Assembly: GCA_001775965.1 (NCBI GenBank)
Contig: MEZG01000054.1
Span: forward strand, 1 to 11,581
Source of the DNA: Candidatus Bathyarchaeota archaeon RBG_13_60_20
GTDB taxonomy: Archaea; Thermoproteota; Bathyarchaeia; TCS64
Reading direction: 5' to 3'
DNA length: 11,581 bases
Below are positions 1 through 6,102 of the stretch, piece after piece. A program made the translations under genes and the position numbers. Within the stretch, counting starts at the first letter, position 1; the number at the start of each line of letters is the position of its first letter. The notes beneath the pieces were generated by a model. It was not told the origin of the DNA. It made no database searches and saw only the letters and a list, made by a program, of their open reading frames with translations.

Positions 1-1
1 C

Positions 2-1150
2 GGCCTGATCCTCAACATCACCGCACAAGATGAGGATCTCACGATCATAGGAAACGAGTTACGTATCAAGCTGGACCCATCGGATTACGCGAGTCTAGCG
101 AACCTCGACCTGGACCTTGAAGGTCAAAGCGATGAGACCTCTACAAACGTGACGGCTCTAATCGATTATCCAGGGTACCTGGGCGTCGACGGAAGCCTGG
201 GATTCGTACTCGTTGACCCGCCCTACGGATTCGTACTGGATCTTGAGCTTGAGACGAAGCTTTACTACAGCTACTACGAGAGGGAGGAGCTGCTCATGAT
301 GATGGGCATGGTTCCGCTGCTCGAGACGCAGCTCTCATCCCAGATAATGAACGCGTCAGACGGGAACATTGTACTGGAGAGGTTTGAGCTCCTCGACTTC
401 GAGGAGGCACTGGACCACGCGTCCTTCACCGTACGTTTGAGCCTGTCAGGTGATATACAGAAGGGTCTACAGTATGCGCTGGAGAGCATGGGGGCGGAGC
501 TTTCCCCCGAGGAGGTTCTTGAGGAGGCCTACCCTCTATCGTTAGAGTCGTACGACTTCCACGTCACCTTCAGCGGTGACACGCTTGTTCTCGGGGTCGA
601 CTCGGGTGGAACCGTCGCAGGGGACCTCAACGGGCAACTGAACACGCAGAAAGACAGCTATTTGGAGGGGCTTCTCGAAGGCGGCGAACTGGATGAGCAG
701 GATAGAGCCTTGGTCGCCCGCATGTTGCTAATAGATCTAAACGTGAATAATCTGAGGATCGAGTCGAGCACCACGTTTGAGGAGGACTCGTTCACGTCAA
801 CGTTCACCGTTGGGGGCCTAGAGCTGAAGCCCCCATCCTTCCAGGAGCTTCTGGCTCTTCTGGGGGAGCTATCTGGAAAAGAGTCGCTCGGGGACTTTAA
901 GCTGGTGCTTGAGGGAGGGACAAGCGGTAACCAGTACGTCGTCTTCACCGTGCCGGCTAGCACCGAGGCGCCGATAGTGGAGGAGGAGCAGAGGGTCATC
1001 TGGGACATGACGGACATCGAGAACCTTGAGAACGTCACTTACGAGGTGAAGACCAAGCAGCTTGACACGACAACCATCGTGGTGGCCGGAGCGGTTGGTA
1101 TAATAGCAATAGGGGCTGCCGGCCTGTTCTTCATGAGAAGAAAGGTATAA
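2..1150 (+). CDS. Surface protein with C-terminal membrane anchor, 5' truncated by window edge
   Basis: The reading frame is open from base 2 with no stop, so the gene begins outside the window. The GTG at 149 is internal and not a credible start. The visible 382 residues are acidic, rich in Leu, Glu, Asp, Ser and Thr, and contain several N-x-S/T sequons (for example NIT near the window start, NVT and NAS), as expected of an exported archaeal protein. The last ~28 residues form a classic C-terminal anchor: a threonine-rich lead-in, a hydrophobic helix (VVAGAVGIIAIGAAGLFF), then MRRKV facing the cytoplasm. The bulk would therefore lie outside the cell. I do not recognise a catalytic domain. 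The alternating hydrophobic pattern suggests a beta-rich or lipid-binding-like ectodomain, but that is inference. The downstream neighbour is a membrane glycosyltransferase, fitting an envelope role. No strong terminator follows, apart from a short palindrome plus T-run at 1231-1251. Confidence 0.8.
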   Translation, partial: GLILNITAQDEDLTIIGNELRIKLDPSDYASLANLDLDLEGQSDETSTNVTALIDYPGYLGVDGSLGFVLVDPPYGFVLDLELETKLYYSYYEREELLMMMGMVPLLETQLSSQIMNASDGNIVLERFELLDFEEALDHASFTVRLSLSGDIQKGLQYALESMGAELSPEEVLEEAYPLSLESYDFHVTFSGDTLVLGVDSGGTVAGDLNGQLNTQKDSYLEGLLEGGELDEQDRALVARMLLIDLNVNNLRIESSTTFEEDSFTSTFTVGGLELKPPSFQELLALLGELSGKESLGDFKLVLEGGTSGNQYVVFTVPASTEAPIVEEEQRVIWDMTDIENLENVTYEVKTKQLDTTTIVVAGAVGIIAIGAAGLFFMRRKV

Positions 1151-1230
1151 TACTGGTTCCGTGCGCGCCCTGAGGTACACGGTAACTTGCCCTCTTGAAC
1201 CACTAGAGTGAACATGTTCGCGTTAAAGCC

Positions 1231-1253
1231 CCCTCTTGAGGGTAAGTTTTTTA
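1231..1253 (+). promoter_or_regulatory. Palindrome CCCTCTTGAGGG plus T-rich TATA-like box before the glycosyltransferase gene
   Basis: A perfect 12-base palindrome (1231-1242) is followed by a TATA-like box GTTTTTTA (1246-1253). The box ends 24 bases before the ATG at 1278, so the transcript would be essentially leaderless. A second copy of the first nine bases (CCCTCTTGA) lies at 1190-1198, 41 bases upstream. The palindrome abutting the TATA box would suit an operator. The palindrome plus T-run could equally act as a terminator for the upstream gene. Confidence 0.4.
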
Positions 1254-1277
1254 GAATCAGAGAAATATAAATCACCA

Positions 1278-2804
1278 ATGACTGAGGAGGGAACGCGGCG
1301 AGGCTGGCTGAATCCAGCCACGATCTTTGCGGCTGCCTTACTGGTCCGGGTGCTGATCTGGTTACTGATTCCGGTCGACTGGAACTGGGACAGCTACCAC
1401 CACTGGCAGATAAGCTACCTCAGCCTCAAGGTGGGGTTCAGCCAGGGGCGGCTCTGGGACCTCAACGGCTGCGAGTACATGTGGGGCATGGTGCCCCACC
1501 TGGCGGAGGCCGGACTGATGTGGCTGCTGGGCACAAGCTCCATCGTCCCGTACAGGGCGTTGAACGCCGCCCTCGGCTCGCTCAACGCGGCCCTCGTCTA
1601 CTCCATCGGCAGACGGTTCTACTCGGATAGAACCGGCTTGCACGCGGGGTTCCTCGCCGCCCTCTTCCCGGTGGCCGCCATATTCGACGTCCTGGCGATG
1701 CAGGACACCTTGGCCCTGACCTTCGTACTGGCGTCGCTGTACCTAGTGAGGGACCGGCCGTTCTGGTCCGGCCTCGCCCTGGCCCTCGCTGCGCAGAGCA
1801 GGGCCGAGTACCTCGCCGCCGGGCTCCTCATCCAGGCGGGGTACTGCCTCAGGGAGAGGCTTCACACCGAGAGCCTGCCCTACGTCATGGGCTGGGCCCT
1901 TGGCACCGGGGTCTTCTCGGCGCACCTGTTCACGCAGACCGGCAGCCCCTTCTACCATCTCTACGTCAGCCTCCTCAACGTCTTCGGCGGCCTCGACCCC
2001 GCCAACGAGGGTAAGCCCTTCCTGAGCCTGGCCGCCTCCTGGGCCGCCCGGAAGCTGTCGGTGTGGCCCACCAAGCCCACGGGGCTCCTCATAATCACCG
2101 CGGCCGCGGCGGCACTGCTCCTGGTCCCCTACATGGCGTGGAGGCGTTGGTTCAGGTACCAGCCCCAGCTCTACTTCCTGGCTGTCACGGCGTTCCAGCT
2201 GCCCACGTTCATAACCTACCTGGGCTCGGACCACGAGAGCCTCCTTATCATGCTGAGGATGGCTATCCCCATCGCTGCGTTGGGGTACCCGCTGCTGGTT
2301 CACGCGTCCAACATGGCGTTCACGCTGGCGCGCCACGGGAGCATCAGGCTACGCCCCGAGCACCTGCTCCTAGCCGCCTCGCTGCTCTCCCTCGCATACC
2401 TTGTCCCAGCGTACCAGGGGTTCCAGGTGCACGCCCTGGACGCCTTCGCCTCCGCGGACGCCGTGGCAGCAGTGTACCGGGGCGGCGTCATCGTCTGTGA
2501 CCACCCCACTATCAACTACAGGCTCGTGGAGGCGGGGGTCGTTGACGAGGGCAGCCTGCTGGGGAACCACTACGCCCCGGACCACTACGGGGTCAGTGAG
2601 CCCCGGGCGTACCTTGAGTGGCTCTGGGATAACAGCGTCACGCTCTGGCTCAGGTACGACTACAGGTCCGACGCGGTCTGGGGCGTCATCCAGGTAAATT
2701 ACCCTCAGGTCTTGGAGCTGGTAGCCGAGACGCCGTGCGTCATGGTGTACGCCGTGGACAGGGCCGAGCTGGCAGCCACGCTGGGCCGTGGGAACACCCG
2801 ATAG
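1278..2804 (+). CDS. Multi-spanning GT-C / PMT-like glycosyltransferase
   Basis: This 508-residue integral membrane protein probably transfers a sugar from a polyprenyl-phosphate donor in the cell envelope (family inference). The first helix (about 16-32) is followed by an acidic first outer loop WNWDSYHHW (35-43). An Asp in that position is the hallmark of GT-C enzymes such as the PMT/ArnT families. About nine or ten further hydrophobic segments run to about 378. A soluble C-terminal domain follows (about 385-500), as is common in this fold. I chose the ATG at 1278 over the upstream TTG at 1236: the TATA-like box at 1246-1253 lies between them and would put the transcript start at 1278. The stop codon overlaps the TATA repeats that precede purM. 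Substrate cannot be told from sequence. With an exported, sequon-containing protein next door, surface glycosylation is a reasonable guess. Confidence 0.75.
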   Translation: MTEEGTRRGWLNPATIFAAALLVRVLIWLLIPVDWNWDSYHHWQISYLSLKVGFSQGRLWDLNGCEYMWGMVPHLAEAGLMWLLGTSSIVPYRALNAALGSLNAALVYSIGRRFYSDRTGLHAGFLAALFPVAAIFDVLAMQDTLALTFVLASLYLVRDRPFWSGLALALAAQSRAEYLAAGLLIQAGYCLRERLHTESLPYVMGWALGTGVFSAHLFTQTGSPFYHLYVSLLNVFGGLDPANEGKPFLSLAASWAARKLSVWPTKPTGLLIITAAAAALLLVPYMAWRRWFRYQPQLYFLAVTAFQLPTFITYLGSDHESLLIMLRMAIPIAALGYPLLVHASNMAFTLARHGSIRLRPEHLLLAASLLSLAYLVPAYQGFQVHALDAFASADAVAAVYRGGVIVCDHPTINYRLVEAGVVDEGSLLGNHYAPDHYGVSEPRAYLEWLWDNSVTLWLRYDYRSDAVWGVIQVNYPQVLELVAETPCVMVYAVDRAELAATLGRGNTR

Positions 2805-2823
2805 GTATAAACTAGGTATAAAC
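2802..2823 (+). repeat. Perfect 11-base tandem repeat TAGGTATAAAC x2
   Basis: TAGGTATAAAC occurs at 2802-2812 and again immediately at 2813-2823. The first copy begins with the stop codon of the glycosyltransferase gene. Each copy carries a TATA-like core, and a third box (TTTATA) follows at once, giving three stacked TATA candidates before purM. Confidence 0.85.
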
Positions 2824-2864
2824 TTTTATACTCCTGTTTACGATTCGCGCCACATAAAGGGTGA
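2824..2864 (+). promoter_or_regulatory. purM promoter (TTTTATA) and ribosome binding site GGGTGA
   Basis: A TATA-like TTTTATA (2824-2830) predicts a transcript start near 2854, giving a short leader. GGGTGA (2859-2864) is a good Shine-Dalgarno with 6 bases to the ATG at 2871. It abuts the alternative GTG at 2865, which argues for the ATG. Confidence 0.6.
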
Positions 2865-2870
2865 GTGGCC

Positions 2871-4019
2871 ATGTCCAGGTACGAGGCGCTGGGAGTCAAC
2901 GTCAGGAAGCCCGGGATAGAGAGGTTCAAGGGCGCCATCGAGAACCTGTACCCCGGGGCCTTCTGCGTCGTCCAGAGAGACCCTGCGGACCCTGAGGTGG
3001 GGCTGGTGACCCACACCGACTCCGCTGGCACCAAGCCCATTCAGGCGTACATCGGGTACCGGGAGACCGGCGACGCGTCCTGGTTCAGAGGCCTAGCCCA
3101 GGACGCCCTGGCCATGAACCTGAACGACATCATGTGCGTCGGAGCCGACCCCGTCACATTCGTGGACTACGTGGCGTTCAACACCCTCCAGATAGACAGG
3201 GTCGCGTTACTTGGCGCCCTGGCCGACGGGTTCCTAGGCTGCCTCGACACCATGAAGGAGGAGGGAATATCCTTCATGTTCGCCGGGGGAGAGACCGCCG
3301 ACCTCCCCGACCTCCTCAGGACCCTGGACATCTGCGTCACCATGGTAGGCCGCGTCAGGCTCGCGGACGTGATCACGGGCGAACGGATTGAGCCGGGGGA
3401 CCTCATAGTGGGCCTGAGGAGCGGGGGAGGGGCCAGGTACGAGAGGGGGATAAACAGCGGAATCATGAGCAACGGCCACACTCTGGCGCGGGCCACGCTA
3501 ATGAGCCCCCTGTACGTGGAACGGTACCCCGAGGTCTCGCACCCGTCGAGGGGAAGGTACACCGGGCGCTTCATGTTCGACGACTACCTAGACGAGCTGG
3601 CCTCGACCGTGGGGGAGGCCCTACTCTCGCCCACAAGGCTATACGCCCCGGTGGCCAGGGAGGCGCTGAGGAGGGCGGGCCCTGGCGTCCACGGCATGGC
3701 CCACAACACTGGCGGGGGCCAGACCAAGTGCCTTAGGCTCGGCAGCGGCGTGGCCTACGTCAAGGACAACCTCCCGGAACCGGACCCCGTGTTCAGGCTC
3801 GTCCAAAGGGAGGGCGGGGTGGAGTGGCGCGAGATGTACCAGGACTTCAACATGGGCGTCGGCTTCGAGTTCATAGTGCACCCTGACTCTGTTGAGGACG
3901 TTGTCTCCGCCGCCGAGTCCTTCGGGGTTGGGGCCGCCGTCATAGGGCGGTGCGAGCGCTCCGGTGACAGTAACTCCCTGATTGTGTCCACGCCCATGGG
4001 CGACTTCCTGTACACTTAG
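2871..4019 (+). CDS. purM: Phosphoribosylformylglycinamidine cyclo-ligase (AIR synthase), long variant
   Basis: PurM closes formylglycinamidine ribonucleotide to aminoimidazole ribonucleotide using ATP in de novo purine synthesis, in the cytoplasm. The order of motifs fits the family: HTDSAGTK (48-55), MNLNDIMCVGA (82-92), GGETADLPDL (139-148), NGHTLARATLM (201-211), LLSPTRLYAP (251-260), NTGGGQTK (279-286) and EMYQDFNMGVG (321-331). At 382 residues it is longer than the usual ~345. From memory of the family, it resembles the Bacteroidetes-type PurM along its whole length (MNxDDLLCVGA, GSNGLTSAR, LSPTRTYAP, KDNLFPVPPLF, WKEMYQVFN) more than the classical E. coli type. The ATG at 2871 is chosen by its ribosome binding site. 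No other purine gene is nearby. It converges on the next gene with a 3-base gap. Confidence 0.9.
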   Translation: MSRYEALGVNVRKPGIERFKGAIENLYPGAFCVVQRDPADPEVGLVTHTDSAGTKPIQAYIGYRETGDASWFRGLAQDALAMNLNDIMCVGADPVTFVDYVAFNTLQIDRVALLGALADGFLGCLDTMKEEGISFMFAGGETADLPDLLRTLDICVTMVGRVRLADVITGERIEPGDLIVGLRSGGGARYERGINSGIMSNGHTLARATLMSPLYVERYPEVSHPSRGRYTGRFMFDDYLDELASTVGEALLSPTRLYAPVAREALRRAGPGVHGMAHNTGGGQTKCLRLGSGVAYVKDNLPEPDPVFRLVQREGGVEWREMYQDFNMGVGFEFIVHPDSVEDVVSAAESFGVGAAVIGRCERSGDSNSLIVSTPMGDFLYT

Positions 4020-4022
4020 CGC

Positions 4023-4751
4023 CTACTTTGAGGCCGCGGGCTTCGCGGCGAGCGTGTTGCCACAGTATATGCAGTAGAGGGTCTGAGGCACCTTGGACTT
4101 GCAGTGCGGGCATGTCACTATGCCTGGCGGCGGCTCCTCTTTCTCCTCCTCTTCTTCCTCCTCGTAGTCAATGCTCGGGGAGCCATCCAGGATGCTGGGC
4201 TCGCTCGTGACGACGACCTGGGGCGTGTTATCGTACCTCAGGTCGAAGAACCGGCTCTCGGTCTCTCTCCTAAGATCAATGGGTGTGGGCTCTTCGGCGG
4301 GGGGCGCCGGCTCCTCGATAGGAGGGGAAGGCACCACCGGCTCATGTGTAGGTGGGGCTGAAGGCTCCGGTACCTGCACAGGGGGGGACTCCTGCGGCGC
4401 CTCTATGAAATATAAGGGCAGGTCGGGCTCCGAAGGTGGTTCAGCGGGCTCAGGTGTCGGCTCGAACACGTGATCCAATCTAGGAGCCTGCGAAAACTCG
4501 GGCGGCAACGGGGAGAGGGGCTCTGATAGAGGCTCGATGGATGCATCCTCGTGCTCGGGCTCGGGGGGTCTTGTGAGGTTGATGGGCTCATGGGTCACCA
4601 CTATTCGCGACTTGGGCGCCGACTCAGGGACTGTATTCTTGAGGCTTGCTTCGCGCCTGTTCCTCGTCTTCACATTGACTATGAGTACCAGGACAGCCAG
4701 GGCTACAAGAGCCGCTGCCATGAGCACGAATAGAAGCTCGTCGACCCACAT
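4023..4751 (-). CDS. Membrane-anchored Pro/Glu-rich protein with C-terminal zinc ribbon
   Basis: This 242-residue protein has three parts. An N-terminal membrane helix (about 5-27) is followed by the basic stretch KTRNRR, so the rest should lie in the cytoplasm. A long low-complexity linker rich in Pro, Glu and Ser (about 40-200) ends in an acidic run (197-206). The C-terminus is a zinc ribbon with CPHC (214-217) and CIYC (227-230), a CxxC-x9-CxxC pattern. Such zinc ribbons on flexible tethers occur in many archaeal proteins and usually bind nucleic acid or protein partners. No enzyme domain is present and I cannot name a function. It converges on purM with almost no space. The ATG at 4751 is supported by an upstream TATA-like box. 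The Pro-rich linker is likely to diverge fast, so homologues may be recognised only by the two ends. Confidence 0.8.
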   Translation of the reverse strand: MWVDELLFVLMAAALVALAVLVLIVNVKTRNRREASLKNTVPESAPKSRIVVTHEPINLTRPPEPEHEDASIEPLSEPLSPLPPEFSQAPRLDHVFEPTPEPAEPPSEPDLPLYFIEAPQESPPVQVPEPSAPPTHEPVVPSPPIEEPAPPAEEPTPIDLRRETESRFFDLRYDNTPQVVVTSEPSILDGSPSIDYEEEEEEEKEEPPPGIVTCPHCKSKVPQTLYCIYCGNTLAAKPAASK

Positions 4752-5030
4752 GCGCCTACGTATACTACTTTAATGAATATATCTTTAAGCATGTGTTAGG
4801 GTGCGTGCGACGGAGTTTATACGTTTCTCGTGTCGGATCGGGCCGAGCCCGATGCTTGCTGGTGTAAAATGTGTGAAGCTTACCGCCCATCTATTGATCA
4901 ATCAATGTTAATATGTTAAGCGGGGCACGCATGTTTCACGTTCTAGACGCTTGGTATCCGTCTTTTTCTGGTTATCAGCAGAATATCGGAATCATTGTGC
5001 GATTACAGATGATATAGAAGTAGGGTCGTT
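4752..5030. other. Non-coding, AT-rich stretch with short repeats and a perfect hairpin
   Basis: No convincing gene lies here. Visible elements are: a TATA-like GTTTATA on the plus strand (4815-4821); a perfect 7-base-pair hairpin with three-base loop, ATCGGGC-CGA-GCCCGAT (4837-4853), lying where a transcript from that box would begin; a 10-base palindrome ATTGATCAAT (4893-4902); and a direct repeat ATGTTAA (4905-4911, 4913-4919). Composition is richer in A and T than the flanking genes. A small RNA is possible, but no known RNA family was recognised. Confidence 0.5.
4782..4789 (-). promoter_or_regulatory. TATA-like box for the zinc-ribbon gene
   Basis: On the minus strand the box reads CTTAAAGA, ending about 30 bases before the ATG at 4751. 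It would give a leader of only a few bases. Confidence 0.45.
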
Positions 5031-5343
5031 TTACTCCTGCTTCTCCTCCCTGTCACCGGGTTTCCTGAGGCTCGACCCGCCCAGTATCTCTCGGGATATC
5101 TTGTCTTTGAGCCTGTGGCTCTGCCCCGACTCTATGACTGACATGTCCTCCGGAGCTTTCCCCCCAGGCGATTATGCTTACGCTGCTCTTGGACATGTCT
5201 ATGGGCACCACTTTGGGTTTCCTCAGCTCGGTCGGGGAGGTTTTATGCATGAGCGGCAAAGACGCTTTGAAGGGTATTTGAGAGACGCGTGTGATGGGTA
5301 TAGAGCCGTGCTCTATACGGGTTGGCCTCAGCTTAACTCTGAT
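5031..5343 (-). pseudogene. Small minus-strand gene with a frameshift at a six-base homopolymer
   Basis: Two overlapping minus-strand frames each look coding, with many AGG, ATA and G/C-ending codons like the neighbours. The first is open from 5343 and includes PTELRKPKVVPIDMSKSSVS. The second includes APEDMSVIESGQSHRLKDKI and ends at the TAA at 5031-5033. They join in one frame if the run of six C (5160-5165; G on the coding strand) were five, giving ...SIIAWGKAPEDMSV.... This implies one inserted base, either a true mutation or a sequencing error. The 5' end is also unclear: the frame has a TGA at 5344-5346 and no start until TTG at 5257-5259 or ATG at 5248-5250. The inferred product is about 70-100 residues, basic, with a charged C-terminus. 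I do not recognise it. The gene lies downstream of hsp20 on the same strand. Confidence 0.45.
5298..5318. repeat. Perfect 9-base inverted repeat, GTATAGAGC-CGT-GCTCTATAC
   Basis: The two 9-base arms (5298-5306 and 5310-5318) pair perfectly around a three-base loop. Each arm holds a TATA-like CTATA. On the minus strand, the box at 5299-5304 would give a transcript start near 5275, just before the TTG (5259) and ATG (5250) of the broken small gene. It may therefore be an operator overlapping a promoter, or a stable RNA hairpin. Confidence 0.6.
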
Positions 5344-5428
5344 TCATCACCTTTCAACCTAATGCCTTCACATCATCGGCCGAGAAATAGTGCACGGGGG
5401 TCGGGATAAGTGTGTCGAAAGTGTGGGG

Positions 5429-6016
5429 CTACTCTATCCTGAGCTGGGTGCCCTTGGACTCCTTCCGCTTCTTCATAAAAACGATCTCCAGGACGCCGTT
5501 CCTGTAGCTGCTCTTGGCGGCGTCCTCGTCCACCTCGGCGGGGAACTCCAGCTCCTTATAGTACTTCCTGGCGGGGTTGTCAACGTTCAGGGTCAGGCCG
5601 TGGGGCGTGGCGAGGAGCTTGATGTCCTGCTTGTCGACGCCGGGTAGCTCGGCCAGTATCTTCACTGTCTCGGCGTCCTCGATGACGTCCACAAGGGGCT
5701 CCCTGCGGTCCGTGAGGCTCAGCGGGGGCTCGCCCTCCCCGGCCAGGGCCGGCTTCATGTTCCCGAACTCCCTTATGATGGGCTTGCCGTCGGGTCCTAT
5801 CTTGATGCTGTAACCGTAGACGAAGGGGCCGTACTCCCTGCGTATGGAGCCGTCGGGCTGCCGGACCTCCCGGTAGGCGTCGCTGGGGAGGCTCCCCTCC
5901 ATGTCCATGAAGGCCTCGGTCATCTCCTTCTCCATCTCCTCCATCATGCGCTCGAAGTCGCCGAAGATGGATGAGCGGCGGCCAAAGCGTTTGAACCACT
6001 CGTCCCAGAAGCTCAA
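5429..6016 (-). CDS. hsp20: Small heat shock protein, Hsp20 / alpha-crystallin family
   Basis: This ATP-independent cytoplasmic chaperone holds unfolding proteins. The 195-residue product has a long N-terminal arm with Met/Glu-rich helix (about 15-42) and a Gly/Pro-rich segment (50-100). The alpha-crystallin domain (about 106-182) opens with REPLVDVIED and contains ELPGVDKQDIKL and the signature NGVLEIVF (173-180). The C-terminal tail ends in QLRIE, whose L-R-I fits the I-x-I motif that docks neighbouring dimers in the oligomer. The start is TTG at 6016-6014: no ATG is in frame, and GGTGA (6021-6025) sits four bases upstream as ribosome binding site. Domain order and the archaeal-style N-terminal arm are typical. 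It is transcribed divergently from thiI, and the shared promoter region holds a 7-base inverted repeat that could be a heat-shock operator. Confidence 0.93.
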   Translation of the reverse strand: MSFWDEWFKRFGRRSSIFGDFERMMEEMEKEMTEAFMDMEGSLPSDAYREVRQPDGSIRREYGPFVYGYSIKIGPDGKPIIREFGNMKPALAGEGEPPLSLTDRREPLVDVIEDAETVKILAELPGVDKQDIKLLATPHGLTLNVDNPARKYYKELEFPAEVDEDAAKSSYRNGVLEIVFMKKRKESKGTQLRIE

Positions 6017-6041
6017 TGTATCACCATGACCCCGTAGGAAC

Positions 6042-6074
6042 TAAACTGATTTAAACCCTATCCTACAGTTTAAG
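6042..6074. promoter_or_regulatory. Divergent promoter region of hsp20 and thiI with a 7-base inverted repeat
   Basis: The minus-strand box TTTAAAT (6049-6056 region) serves hsp20, with a predicted start near 6025. The plus-strand box AGTTTAAG (6067-6074) serves thiI, with a predicted start near 6098. TAAACTG (6042-6048) and CAGTTTA (6066-6072) form a perfect inverted repeat with 17 bases between. One arm covers the thiI box and the other lies just inside the hsp20 promoter, so one bound repressor could block both. Confidence 0.5.
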
Positions 6075-6102
6075 AGCCGCCCGGCCCCGCATCAATACTG
6101 CC

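Noticed and set aside
1236..1277. Upstream TTG start of the glycosyltransferase
   Set aside because: The promoter-like box lies between it and the ATG at 1278, so it would not be in the transcript.
4951..5409. 152-codon plus-strand reading frame
   Set aside because: Codon use is unlike the neighbours (many T-ending codons), there is no promoter or ribosome binding site, and it lies opposite minus-strand frames with better coding character.
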